Counted from the stretch's first letter, positions 17,749 to 26,391 are shown. The stretch: DNA of 64,000 nucleotides from Castellaniella sp036379515 (GCF_036379515.1 NZ_DASVGN010000003.1:62001-126000); one strand, 5' to 3'. Translations and numbers: made by a program. The notes: a model not told the origin generated them from the sequence alone.

Positions 17749-17769
17749 GGGCTCCACTTATTTTGCTAT

Positions 17770-17798
17770 TTGGCAGAGGCTCTTTCGCTCGTTTATAA
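17770..17798 (+). promoter_or_regulatory. Predicted sigma-70 promoter of gltI
   Basis: TTGGCA (17770-17775) and TTATAA (17793-17798) with a 17-nt spacer. The transcript would carry a leader of about 90 nt before gltI. Confidence 0.55.
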
Positions 17799-17894
17799 GT
17801 TTCGTCACAATCACAAGATCCCGCGTATCCTGTCAGCACTTTGTCAGCAGGATCTAGGGTCAAGAAGTACTGGTTCCTTCACTCAGGAGACGTT

Positions 17895-18800
17895 ATGAAA
17901 GTATTACCGCTCATGCTGGCCGCCGCCGTGGCAGCCACCGCAGCCCCGGCGGTTCAGGCCGCGACCAGCCGCATGGACAAAATCAAGTCGGCCGGTGAAA
18001 TCACGCTGGGATACCGCGAATCCTCCATCCCCTTTTCTTACCTGGATGACAACCAGAAGCCCGTGGGCTATTCCATGGACATCTGCTATGGCATCGTCGA
18101 CGCCCTGAAGAAAGACCTGGGCATGCCCAACCTGAAGGTCAAGCTTGTTTCGGTCACGTCGTCCACCCGCATTCCGCTGGTCGCCAACGGCACGGTCGAT
18201 CTGGCCTGCGGTTCGGCCACCAACAATGCGCAGCGTCAGGAGCAAGTGAGCTTTGCCCCCACGACCTTCGTGACTGCCACGCGCTTCACCGCGTACAAAA
18301 AATCCAACGTCAACGATCTGGCCGATTTCAAGGGCAAGACCGTCACCTCCACGTCGGGCACCAGCAACCTCAAGTGGCTGACGCAGACCAACGCTGACAA
18401 GCACCTGGGCATGCGCATCATCCCGGCTGCCGATCACTCCGAAGCCTTTCTGACGGTCGCCAACGGCCGCGCCTCGGCGTTCTTCATGGACGACATCCTG
18501 CTGGCAGGTCTGGTGGCCAACTCGCGCGATCCCCAAGACTGGATGATCAGCAAAAAGGCCTACACGGTCGAACCCTACGGCATCATTGAGCCCAAAGGCG
18601 ACGTCCCCTTCAAGACGGCAGTCGACAAGGCCGTGACCGCCATGATGAAAGACGGCCAGCTTGAAAAAATGTACACCAAATGGTTCATGTCGCCGATCCC
18701 GCCCAAGAACGTCAACCTGAACTGGCCGATGTCGTCAGAGCTCAAGAAAGTGGTCGCCAACCCGACCGACTCTCCTGACCCCAAGGCCTACGCAGATTGA
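17895..18800 (+). CDS. gltI: Glutamate/aspartate ABC transporter periplasmic binding protein
   Basis: 301 residues from the ATG at 17895 with ribosome site CAGGAGA directly upstream. Residues 1-22 form a signal peptide (hydrophobic core LPLMLAAAVAATAAPAVQA, cleavage near VQA-AT). The mature part has the PBP2 fold of the GltI/AatJ group: GEITLGYRESSIPFSYLDD, SVTSSTRIPLVANGTVDLACGSATNN, and TSGTSNLKWL. The cargo is expected to be L-Glu/L-Asp or close analogues; a D-isomer is possible given the dadA and transaminase neighbours. First gene of gltI-gltJ-gltK-gltL-dat. Confidence 0.92.
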   Translation: MKVLPLMLAAAVAATAAPAVQAATSRMDKIKSAGEITLGYRESSIPFSYLDDNQKPVGYSMDICYGIVDALKKDLGMPNLKVKLVSVTSSTRIPLVANGTVDLACGSATNNAQRQEQVSFAPTTFVTATRFTAYKKSNVNDLADFKGKTVTSTSGTSNLKWLTQTNADKHLGMRIIPAADHSEAFLTVANGRASAFFMDDILLAGLVANSRDPQDWMISKKAYTVEPYGIIEPKGDVPFKTAVDKAVTAMMKDGQLEKMYTKWFMSPIPPKNVNLNWPMSSELKKVVANPTDSPDPKAYAD

Positions 18801-18818
18801 TTCGGGTCTGCTGAAATC

Positions 18819-18871
18819 CGCCTGACACCATCAGGCGTCATGAGGCGGCACGGCTAAAGGTCGTGCCGCCT
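18819..18871 (+). promoter_or_regulatory. Tandem hairpins between gltI and gltJ
   Basis: Two stems in the 120-nt gap: CGCCTGA / TCAGGCG (18819-18837) and AGGCGGCACG / CGTGCCGCCT (18843-18871, 10 bp). There is no U-run. Such hairpins after binding-protein genes often stabilise the upstream mRNA or lower read-through into the permease genes. Confidence 0.5.
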
Positions 18872-18920
18872 GTTCAATGGGTCGGCGCCACACAGGGTCC
18901 TGCCCATAGGAATCGCTTCA

Positions 18921-19661
18921 ATGAACTATCACTGGAACTGGCTCATCTTCTGGGCCGAAGCCCCGGATGGCACGGGAACCTACCTGCATACCCTGATTCG
19001 CGGGATGTACTGGACGATTGGACTGTCCATCCTGGCCTGGATCATCGCCCTCGTCGTCGGCGTATTGGTGGGTGTCGCTCGGACGCTGCAAGTGGGCTGG
19101 CTTGAGCGCGTGTGCGCCGGCTACGTCGAACTCTTTCGCAACATTCCGCTGCTGGTGCAAATGTTCCTGTGGTATTTCGTCTTCCCCGATCTGCTGCCAA
19201 CGCACTTGGGCAACATGATCAAGCAGGCAGACCCCACCTGGAGCACATTCTTCACGGCTGTGTTGTGCCTGGGGCTATTCACGTCCGCGCGGATCGCCGA
19301 GCAAGTCCGCGCCGGCATCACGGCGCTGCCCAGCGGGCAGCGCATGGCGGGCAAGGCCCTGGGCCTGCGGCGCAGCCAAGTCTACCGATATGTGCTGCTG
19401 CCCATGACCATGCGCATCATTCTGCCCCCACTCACGTCCGAGGCCCTGAACCTCATCAAGAACTCATCGCTGGCCTTCACGATCGGGCTGCTCGAAATCA
19501 CCGGTGCCGCGCGTTCCATGCAGGAATTCTCGTTTCAGATCTTCGAGACCTTCACCGCCGCGACCATCCTGTATCTGCTGGTCAATGCCGTCGTTGTCGT
19601 GCTGATGTACATCCTTGAAAAACGGTCCGCCGTACCGGGCTTCATGGGCAGCAAACGCTAA
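18921..19661 (+). CDS. gltJ: Glutamate/aspartate ABC transporter permease GltJ
   Basis: 246 residues, about five membrane helices. The HisM/GltJ-type inner-membrane signature ELFRNIPLLVQMFLWYFV and the EAA loop GITALPSGQRMAGKALGLRRSQ, which docks on the ATPase, are both present. A periplasmic insertion around residues 90-110 is usual for GltJ. Nine nucleotides separate it from gltK. Confidence 0.92.
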   Translation: MNYHWNWLIFWAEAPDGTGTYLHTLIRGMYWTIGLSILAWIIALVVGVLVGVARTLQVGWLERVCAGYVELFRNIPLLVQMFLWYFVFPDLLPTHLGNMIKQADPTWSTFFTAVLCLGLFTSARIAEQVRAGITALPSGQRMAGKALGLRRSQVYRYVLLPMTMRIILPPLTSEALNLIKNSSLAFTIGLLEITGAARSMQEFSFQIFETFTAATILYLLVNAVVVVLMYILEKRSAVPGFMGSKR

Positions 19662-19670
19662 GGAACCATC

Positions 19671-20363
19671 ATGCATGCATTCGACTTTGATGTGATCTGG
19701 CGCACCCTGCCATACCTCATGGCCACGGGGATGGTGTTCACGCTCAAGCTCACGATTCTTTCCACGATAGGCGCCATCATCCTGGGCACGCTGCTTGCGA
19801 TGATGCGATTGTCCTCGAACCGACTGGTCTCGGGGTTCGCTGGCTTTTACGCCAATCTGCTGCGGGCGCTCCCGCTGATTCTGATCATCTTCTGGTTCTA
19901 CTTCCTGGTGCCCTACATCGTGGGGTGGCTCACCCACGCAGGACACCCTGTGGCCGTGGGTGGCTTCACATCGGCACTTATCACCTTCATCATCTTCGAG
20001 GCCGCCTACTTCTGCGAGATCATGCGGGCGGGCATCCAGTCCATCCCCGTGGGCCAGGCGGCCGCCGGCTACGCGCTGGGCCTGAGCTACTGGCAAGTCA
20101 TGGCCAACATCGTGCTGCCGCAGGCGTTCCGCAACATGACTCCAGTGCTGCTCACGCAGATGATCGTGCTCTTCCAGGATACGTCGCTGGTGTACGTGCT
20201 GTCCCTGACCGACTTCCTGGGCGCAGCCAACGTCATTGCCCAGCGCGATGGCCGCATGGTCGAAATGTACCTGTTTGCCGCCGTCGTCTACTTCCTCATT
20301 TCCTACGCCGCGTCGCGCGCCGTCCGGCGGCTCAACCGCCGCCTGGCGGTCGCCGCGCGTTGA
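19671..20363 (+). CDS. gltK: Glutamate/aspartate ABC transporter permease GltK
   Basis: 230 residues, five predicted helices. It has the second polar amino-acid permease pattern: RALPLILIIFWFYFLVP and the EAA loop GIQSIPVGQAAAGYALGLSY. It pairs with GltJ to form the channel. Located 14 nt before gltL. Confidence 0.92.
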   Translation: MHAFDFDVIWRTLPYLMATGMVFTLKLTILSTIGAIILGTLLAMMRLSSNRLVSGFAGFYANLLRALPLILIIFWFYFLVPYIVGWLTHAGHPVAVGGFTSALITFIIFEAAYFCEIMRAGIQSIPVGQAAAGYALGLSYWQVMANIVLPQAFRNMTPVLLTQMIVLFQDTSLVYVLSLTDFLGAANVIAQRDGRMVEMYLFAAVVYFLISYAASRAVRRLNRRLAVAAR

Positions 20364-20377
20364 ATCCCGGAGCTCTC

Positions 20378-21121
20378 ATGACCCCCATGATCGAATTCAA
20401 AAACGTCAGCAAGTGGTACGGCAACTTTCAGGTGCTGACCGATTGCTCCACTTCCGTCTCCAAGGGCGAGGTCGTCGTAGTCTGCGGCCCGTCCGGGTCC
20501 GGCAAATCTACCCTGATCAAGACGGCTAACGGGCTGGAACCCTTCCAGAAAGGCCAGATCGTCTTCAATGGCACGTCCGTCAACGACAAGGCCACGGACC
20601 AGTACAAGTTACGCTCGCGCATCGGCATGGTGTTCCAGCACTTTGAGCTGTTTCCCCACCTGTCGGTCATGCGCAACCTGTCGCTGGCTCAAATGAAAGT
20701 ACTGGGCCGCCCTGCCGCCGAGGCCGAAGAGCGCGGGCGCAAGCTGCTCGATCGCGTGGGTCTGGCCGCGCACGTCGACAAATATCCGGGCCAGCTTTCC
20801 GGCGGCCAACAGCAACGCGTCGCCATCGCGCGTGCACTGGCCATGGACCCCATTGCAATGCTGTTTGACGAACCCACGTCAGCGCTCGATCCCGAAATGG
20901 TAAACGAAGTGCTGGACGTCATGGTGGACCTCGCACGCGAAGGCATGACCATGATGGTCGTCACCCACGAAATGGGGTTTGCCCGAAAAGTCGCCGACCG
21001 CGTCATTTTCATGGATGCCGGGAAGATCGTCGAAGACTGCTCCAAGGATGAGTTCTTTGACCACCCCGACCAACGCTCGGAGCGCGCCAAGCTGTTCCTC
21101 TCCAAAATCCTATCTCACTGA
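20378..21121 (+). CDS. gltL: Glutamate/aspartate ABC transporter ATPase GltL
   Basis: 247 residues. Walker A GPSGSGKST (~36-44), Q-loop MVFQHFELFPHL, signature LSGGQQQRVAIARAL, Walker B MLFDEPTSALD and the switch histidine in VVTHEMGFA, all intact. Start ATG 20378 follows CCCGGAGCTCTC; an in-frame ATG three codons later (20387) is an alternative. Very close to the GltL/GlnQ group of polar amino-acid importers. Confidence 0.94.
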   Translation: MTPMIEFKNVSKWYGNFQVLTDCSTSVSKGEVVVVCGPSGSGKSTLIKTANGLEPFQKGQIVFNGTSVNDKATDQYKLRSRIGMVFQHFELFPHLSVMRNLSLAQMKVLGRPAAEAEERGRKLLDRVGLAAHVDKYPGQLSGGQQQRVAIARALAMDPIAMLFDEPTSALDPEMVNEVLDVMVDLAREGMTMMVVTHEMGFARKVADRVIFMDAGKIVEDCSKDEFFDHPDQRSERAKLFLSKILSH

Positions 21122-21141
21122 TTGCTGCAAGAGGCTTGAAG

Positions 21142-22008
21142 ATGATTCCGAATGTCGACAACGACAGTCTCGTTTACTTGAACGGCGAACTCGTACGCCT
21201 GGGCGATGCCAAGATCTCTGTTCTGGACCGCGGCTTTATCTTTGGCGACGGCATCTACGAAGTGGTTCCCGTCTATCACGGCAAGCCCTTTCGCATTCAT
21301 GAGCACCTGGCTCGGCTGCAACGCAGCCTGAAAAAGGTGTGCATCGAAACGGGCAAATCGGACGCCGACTGGGAACACCTGCTGCGCGACATGCTCAAGC
21401 GCTCGGGCCTGGCAGATTGCACGCTGTACCTGCAAGTCACCCGGGGCGTAGCCAAGCGCGAACACGGCTTTCCGACCGACCCTTGCGAGCCGACGATCTT
21501 CTGCATGGTGTCGCCCTTTGCTCGTCCTGACGCCAAAAAGCGGGAACACGGCTACTCGGTCGTCAGCATGCCGGATCTGCGCTGGCAGCACTGCGACATC
21601 AAGTCGGTTTCCCTGCTGGGCAACGTACTGGCCAAGCAGTTTGCCACCGATGCCGGAGTGGACGACGTCATTCAATTCCGCAACGGCCACCTCTCTGAAG
21701 GCTCGTCGAGCAACGTCTGGGTCGTGAAAAACGGCGTACTCATTGCACCGGTGCGCGACGAATTCATCCTGGAAGGCATCCGCTACGTCTTCATCCAGGA
21801 GTTGGCGCAAAAACTGGGGATCCGGTTCGAGTCACGCGCGATCCTGCAAGAAGAAGTCGCAGCCGCCGACGAACTCATGTTGTCATCGGCCACCAAAGAA
21901 ATCCTGCCCATCACGCAGTACGACGGCAAGGCGGTCGGAAACGGCAAGCCGGGCCCTGTCTACGCCCAGCTGCGCGCAGGCTACGACGCGGCGATCGCCG
22001 CTCTCTGA
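21142..22008 (+). CDS. dat: D-amino-acid transaminase (PLP fold type IV)
   Basis: Probable D-alanine/D-amino-acid:2-oxoglutarate aminotransferase. 288 residues from the ATG at 21142 (AAGAGG 10 nt upstream; a TTG two codons earlier is less likely). The PLP lysine is K154 in CDIKSVSLLGNVLAK; GFIFGDGIYEVVPVY (31-45), the LQVTRGVAKREHGFP segment and the EGSSSNVW block fit the D-amino-acid aminotransferase branch better than branched-chain IlvE. Together with dadA it supports a role in interconverting or degrading D-amino acids brought in or released from peptidoglycan. Last or near-last gene of the glt transcription unit. Confidence 0.86.
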   Translation: MIPNVDNDSLVYLNGELVRLGDAKISVLDRGFIFGDGIYEVVPVYHGKPFRIHEHLARLQRSLKKVCIETGKSDADWEHLLRDMLKRSGLADCTLYLQVTRGVAKREHGFPTDPCEPTIFCMVSPFARPDAKKREHGYSVVSMPDLRWQHCDIKSVSLLGNVLAKQFATDAGVDDVIQFRNGHLSEGSSSNVWVVKNGVLIAPVRDEFILEGIRYVFIQELAQKLGIRFESRAILQEEVAAADELMLSSATKEILPITQYDGKAVGNGKPGPVYAQLRAGYDAAIAAL

Positions 22009-22057
22009 CGAGTGCCTCCGCCCGCAACGGCGGGCTGCTCACACAAAGCCTGACCCC

Positions 22058-22090
22058 AGGGCCGCCTTCTCCCTTCTCTATGGCGGCCCT
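22058..22090 (+). terminator. Candidate terminator after dat
   Basis: A 9-bp stem AGGGCCGCC / GGCGGCCCT with a 15-nt loop, followed by TCATTTG. A smaller GC hairpin (22020-22035) precedes it. The U-run is weak. Confidence 0.5.
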
Positions 22091-22160
22091 TCATTTGTCG
22101 TATGCTGAAACCATTCCACAGCATGAGGCGTGACATCGCAGCCTCTAGAACGGAGTTTTC

Positions 22161-23255
22161 ATGAACGACAAAGCTTCAATCACCTTCGAGCAGCGCGCTC
22201 AGGGTGCCCTGATGGGTGCCTTCGTGGGCGATGCGCTCGCCCTGGGCCCGCACTGGTACTACGATCTGGACGAACTGCATCGCAACTTCGGCCCCTGGAT
22301 CACAGACTACACAACACCAAAGCCCGATCACTATCACGCAGGGCTGCAGGCAGGTCAATCGTCTCAGGCCGGCATCATCCTGGAAATGCTGGCACAGTCG
22401 CTTGCCACACAAGGGCACTACGTGGAAGAGGACTTCTGCAAACGGCTGGATGAAGACCTCTTCACAAAGCTGGACGGCACCCCCATGCAAGGCCCAGGCG
22501 GCTACACCAGCCAGTCCATCCGCGAGACCTGGCGCCTGCGCGTGAAGGCAAAACGCCCCTGGGGTCAGGTTTCAGGCCTCGCCGATACCACTGAAGCGGC
22601 AGAGAGGGTACTGGCACTGGGCATCCGCTACGCGCTGCAGCCTGGCGCCCTGGCTGAACACGCTTCGACCAACACGGCACTCACCCAGCGCGACACCACC
22701 ATCATGGCGATGACCGTGGCCTATGCCAGCATTCTGGGCAGCCTGGTGCGCGGCGAACCTCTGGATGCACAGACCTCGAGCCGCCTGATGGACCTGGTGC
22801 ACAACGGCGTACTGCCTTTCCACAGCGTGACGTCCACGGGCGAGCAGGTCCCTCCGGCCGGTCCAGAAGCACCGCGGCACGCGGGGCAGTTCCCTTCACC
22901 CGATGCGCTGCTGACGGTCTCGAATATTCTCCGCGCCATTGCCGACCCCGACATCCATATCGAACCAGCCTGGAAGGCTTCGCTGGTCTACGGCATGCCC
23001 TGCGCCGTCTACCACCAGTTCCCGGCCGCCTACTATCTGGCCGGACGGTTCCAGGGAGACTTCGAATCTGCGGTGCTGCACGCCGTCAATGGCGGTGGCC
23101 AGAATCAGGCCCGGGCCATACTCACGGGGGCACTGAGTGGCGCCATCGGAGGCATTCAGTCGATACCGAAGCGCTTCCTGGACGGGCTGGAGCACAGCCG
23201 GGAGCGTCAGGAAATGGCGCTTCAGCTTGCGCTGCAGGCTGCTGGCGGCCGCTGA
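22161..23255 (+). CDS. ADP-ribosylglycohydrolase-fold protein with altered metal sites
   Basis: 364 residues. The fold is recognisable from the start GALMGAFVGDALALG (15-29) and the C-terminal GALSGAIGG helix. Active DraG/ARH enzymes bind two Mg ions with a T-D-D motif after the first segment and a GGDTDT-like motif near the end. Here the first is replaced by GQSSQAG (65-71) and the second by GGGQNQA (311-317), so the acidic ligands are missing in both places. It is therefore probably not a normal ADP-ribosyl hydrolase; a crystallin-J1-like or other catalytic role is possible. The start ATG 22161 has GGAG 11 nt upstream. It is 152 nt downstream of dat, so it may have its own promoter. Confidence 0.8.
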   Translation: MNDKASITFEQRAQGALMGAFVGDALALGPHWYYDLDELHRNFGPWITDYTTPKPDHYHAGLQAGQSSQAGIILEMLAQSLATQGHYVEEDFCKRLDEDLFTKLDGTPMQGPGGYTSQSIRETWRLRVKAKRPWGQVSGLADTTEAAERVLALGIRYALQPGALAEHASTNTALTQRDTTIMAMTVAYASILGSLVRGEPLDAQTSSRLMDLVHNGVLPFHSVTSTGEQVPPAGPEAPRHAGQFPSPDALLTVSNILRAIADPDIHIEPAWKASLVYGMPCAVYHQFPAAYYLAGRFQGDFESAVLHAVNGGGQNQARAILTGALSGAIGGIQSIPKRFLDGLEHSRERQEMALQLALQAAGGR

Positions 23256-23256
23256 C

Positions 23257-24192
23257 TCAGTATTGCTGCGCCCGGTCGACCACGCCCGAGATCGCCTCGC
23301 CCCGCGCCAGCGCCTGGATTTTTCCGGCGATCTGGCGCACCGTCTGCCCCAGCAGGCTCATGCCGGCCACATGCGGCGTGACCTGAATGCGTGGATGGGC
23401 CCAGAACGGGTGGCTCGCCGGCAAGGGTTCATGGATGAAAGCATCCAGTGCCGCCCCCCGCAGCCGGCCACTTTCCAGTGCTGCCAGAAGGTCTGATTCG
23501 ATCAGGTGGGCACCGCGCGCCATGTTGACCAGAAAGGCATCCGGCTTGAGCGCCTCGAAAGTATCCTGACAAAGAATGCCCTGAGTCGCCGGGGTCAACG
23601 GCAGCACGTTGATCAACACCCGCGTGCGAGCCAGGAACGCTGGCAGACCCTCGGGACCCGAAAAGACTTCTGCCCCGGCCACGGGCAGGCCCTGGCGGGA
23701 CCACACTGCGACGGGATAATCGAGCGCCGCGAATACTTGCGCCACTCGAGAGCCAATGCGCCCCGAACCCAAAATGCCGACGGGCCAATCCTCGCGCAAC
23801 ATAGGGCTCATCCGATGCCAACGCGCCTGCCGTTGCTGATCGGCATACTGTCCAAAACCCCGTGCTTCGCGCAGCAGATGATAGAGCGCGTACTCGGCCA
23901 TCTGGTCGGCCATGCCACCGTCTTCGAGACGCACAATGCTGAGTTCTGCGGGTAGCCCCGGGAGTTGAAGCAGCGCATCAACCCCCGCTCCCAGATTGAA
24001 CAGGTACCTGAGATGTGGCTCCTGCTCAAACAGTGCCTGCGGGGGCGCCCAGACGACTGCCGCTTGTGCGGTGCCGGCAGAAGCGGCACCTTCCATCCAG
24101 AGGCGGACAGAATGGTCCGGCAGGGCCTGCTGCAATGCCCTTACCCATTCTTCGGGATGTTTGTCATGCCGCGACGCAAAGACAATATCCAT
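23257..24192 (-). CDS. ghrA: Glyoxylate/hydroxypyruvate reductase A (D-2-hydroxyacid dehydrogenase family)
   Basis: 311 residues from the ATG at 24192. NAD(P) fold GILGSGRIGSRVA in the middle, the GhrA-type INVLPLTPATQGIL, then catalytic Arg in LVNMARGAHL, catalytic Glu in DAFIHEPLP and catalytic His in VTPHVAGMS. Predicted to reduce glyoxylate to glycolate and hydroxypyruvate to glycerate; other 2-oxo acids, including those made by the nearby DadA and transaminase, are possible. Convergent with the ADP-ribosylglycohydrolase-like gene: the stop codons nearly touch. Confidence 0.85.
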   Translation of the reverse strand: MDIVFASRHDKHPEEWVRALQQALPDHSVRLWMEGAASAGTAQAAVVWAPPQALFEQEPHLRYLFNLGAGVDALLQLPGLPAELSIVRLEDGGMADQMAEYALYHLLREARGFGQYADQQRQARWHRMSPMLREDWPVGILGSGRIGSRVAQVFAALDYPVAVWSRQGLPVAGAEVFSGPEGLPAFLARTRVLINVLPLTPATQGILCQDTFEALKPDAFLVNMARGAHLIESDLLAALESGRLRGAALDAFIHEPLPASHPFWAHPRIQVTPHVAGMSLLGQTVRQIAGKIQALARGEAISGVVDRAQQY

Positions 24193-24257
24193 CTTTGAGA
24201 CCCTCACCGAAAGAGAGGCCTCACTGTATCACGGCGCCATCGCGACTCAGGACGGCT

Positions 24258-24938
24258 TCAGAACAGCCACACCTTGACATGCACCCAGTCGGCGCGCTGT
24301 GCAAGCTCGATGGCCTCGAACACCGGAATCGCCAGAAAATACGGCAAGGCATCGCGCAGCGTCTTCCAGACACCATGCAGATCAACCATGGCGTGGCGCG
24401 GGGAATGCCAGAGGCTGGAACGCGGCCAGAACCTCGGCACCTGAGCGCAATAGGCTTCGAAACTTGTGCCGAACGCCACCCGCAGGAGCTGCTCTTCTTC
24501 AGACACGATCCAGCGAAACACGGCAAAGGCCAGCGCTCCAAGCACCGCCCCCACGACAAGGCTGCCCGTCTGCAGGCCGATCCCCGTAACCGCAAGAATG
24601 GAGAAGACGTAGAGAGGATTGCGGCTGACGGAATAAGGGCCTTCCGCCACCAGGTCGGCGCCTTTGCGTCCACCCAGATACAGCATGCAACCACAACGCC
24701 CCAAAATCGCCGTGATGATCAGAGCAACGCCCAGCCACTCGATTCCTTGGTTGACCCACCCGGCCTCTGGCCAGGCCGAGGCGACCCAAGGCAGGGTCAG
24801 GACAGCGACCACCCCCAGCACCGTCAACGCTCTCAGGCGCAAGACCTGTGCATGCGCCAAGCGTGGCCAGACCGCGTCGACTCCCGGGTCAGCGGCCCGT
24901 GAGGCATCTGGGTTCGAGGAGGAAGGAGGAATCGACAT
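24258..24938 (-). CDS. Isoprenylcysteine carboxyl methyltransferase-family membrane protein
   Basis: 226 residues from the ATG at 24938, five or so membrane segments. The block GPYSVSRNPLYVFSILAVTG and the following EEEQLLRVAFGTSFEAYCAQVPRF pattern (E-E-x-x-L near F-G-x-x-(F/Y)-x-x-Y) are typical of the ICMT/phospholipid methyltransferase family (COG2020). Bacterial substrates are mostly unknown. The longer upstream frame is not supported. A purine-rich AGGAGGAAGGAGGA just downstream of the start on the plus strand belongs to the coding sequence, not to a ribosome site. Confidence 0.8.
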   Translation of the reverse strand: MSIPPSSSNPDASRAADPGVDAVWPRLAHAQVLRLRALTVLGVVAVLTLPWVASAWPEAGWVNQGIEWLGVALIITAILGRCGCMLYLGGRKGADLVAEGPYSVSRNPLYVFSILAVTGIGLQTGSLVVGAVLGALAFAVFRWIVSEEEQLLRVAFGTSFEAYCAQVPRFWPRSSLWHSPRHAMVDLHGVWKTLRDALPYFLAIPVFEAIELAQRADWVHVKVWLF

Positions 24939-25118
24939 AGAGCACCCAATCTGGAATCGCGCAATCATACCTCGAATAGCCCTGGTATCCCTACAGAATT
25001 CACCACAATTCGTCAGCCTGCAGGCTCCAGCGACCAGAAGAGCCCACGCCCAGCGGTGGTTTGCCGGCCACCACGCTGAATACGGGTCACAATGAAAGCG
25101 TGCACAGGGAGAGCATCC

Positions 25119-25547
25119 ATGGCAACACCACTCATGAACTTCAAGCCGCACGAGGCACGCGACCTGGGCAAACTGCCGGCACGCACCATTTCGGATCTGG
25201 AATGGACCATGTCCGAAGGGCTGGTGATCCAGCTCTACAGCGCTGACGGCCAACGATCTGTGGATGTGCACTGCGCCGAGTTGCAGCAAGCCATGAACGA
25301 ATGCGTGGTGCTCGCCGAGGCCTGCCAGATCAGCCTGATCACGCTAGGTGACCTGCTCGACCAGATGGACCGGGTACGGCGCAACGATTCAGTCTACGCA
25401 CGCATGGTCATAGAAGGCCGCATCCCGGACCCATACTGGCGCGAGCGCGCACTACGCATCGTAGAGCTGGCACCGGAAGGCTCTGGCACTCGCGAGGCCC
25501 TGCGATACCTGCTGGCCACCGTGCACGCGCACCACGTCCTTTATTGA
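25119..25547 (+). CDS. Hypothetical protein, 142 residues
   Basis: Not recognised. Soluble, charged, no signal or membrane segment. The ATG at 25119 has AGGGAGAG nearby as ribosome site and is preferred to an ATG nine codons earlier. The middle part (DLLDQMDRVRRNDSVYARMV) looks helical. GC3-rich codon use like the neighbours argues that it is a real gene. It precedes a small membrane protein gene by 77 nt on the same strand. Confidence 0.6.
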   Translation: MATPLMNFKPHEARDLGKLPARTISDLEWTMSEGLVIQLYSADGQRSVDVHCAELQQAMNECVVLAEACQISLITLGDLLDQMDRVRRNDSVYARMVIEGRIPDPYWRERALRIVELAPEGSGTREALRYLLATVHAHHVLY

Positions 25548-25624
25548 GCCCACCTTCCGTCCCGCCCCCCCGGCGACACGGAGCACTAGAATCAAAAGCT
25601 GGAAAACCCAGGAAGCATCCCATC

Positions 25625-26068
25625 ATGAATAACGCCTCGACTCCCTTCAGAGTGACCGGTGCGCTCGCCATCATCGGCGCGGGCCTGATTGCTGCCGCTA
25701 TCGCCTACCGTCCCACCATGCCACTGGTCTGGATGGTCGCCTACCTGGTGTTGGTGACAGGCGTGGTCCAGTACGTGCTGGGCTCGGCACAGGCTGCATT
25801 GGCGGTGAATCCGCCCCGCGTCGGTACTTTGTGGGCAGAGTGGGTGTTGCTGAACCTGGGCCACGCGGGGGTCATCGGCGGCACCCTCACGGGGAACTTC
25901 GGCCTGCTGATTGCCGGCACAATCTTCTACGATCTGGCCATGATCCTGTTTGGCTGGTCGGTCCGTGCAGGAACCCCGGGCCCGCGCCGCGTGGGGTATT
26001 GGCTGCTGATCCTGGCGATGATCGCGAGTTCCCTCATCGGAATCTCACTGACACTCGCAAAACGCTAG
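25625..26068 (+). CDS. Small integral membrane protein, 147 residues
   Basis: From the ATG at 25625: hydrophobic segments at residues ~10-28, 32-53, 69-89 (weak), 91-112 and 123-144, so four or five helices. No known motif. The open frame is longer upstream but that part is Pro/Arg-rich and non-membrane, so the ATG after AGGAAGCAT is used. Possibly co-transcribed with the preceding hypothetical gene. Function unknown. Confidence 0.65.
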   Translation: MNNASTPFRVTGALAIIGAGLIAAAIAYRPTMPLVWMVAYLVLVTGVVQYVLGSAQAALAVNPPRVGTLWAEWVLLNLGHAGVIGGTLTGNFGLLIAGTIFYDLAMILFGWSVRAGTPGPRRVGYWLLILAMIASSLIGISLTLAKR

Positions 26069-26163
26069 CGCCCTGTTCGGCGAGTCTGCATACTTGAATT
26101 CGGATGGGTGCACTGCCCAGACAAGGGGCGCAATCTTCACCGCCCTGGGCAATGCGCAGGACT

Positions 26164-26391
26164 TCAGCCGGGGGTCCAGGGTTGTGCCTCCGCCAGCAGG
26201 CCCAGCAGGTCTGCTTCAGTCATGGCTGCCAACTGGGCTTCGGCTTGGGCCATGGTGTCAGCAGGCATCTCGTAGCAGCGGATGTCGCTGCCACGCAGCG
26301 GGCTAAAAAGCAGCGCCACGCTGCCATAAGAAGCGTCGAGCAGCGCAGCCTGCCAAGCCTGCCCCAAGGAATCCGTCAACATACGCATCAA
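26164..26391 (-). CDS. Hypothetical protein, 75 residues
   Basis: Not recognised with certainty. Contains SYGSVALLFSPLRGSDIRCYEM, an Ala/Leu-rich helix (TMAQAEAQLAAMTEADLLGLL) and ends PWTPG. Composition is like that of the surrounding genes. Either of the first two ATG codons could start it. No partner genes suggest a role. Confidence 0.5.
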   Translation of the reverse strand: MMRMLTDSLGQAWQAALLDASYGSVALLFSPLRGSDIRCYEMPADTMAQAEAQLAAMTEADLLGLLAEAQPWTPG

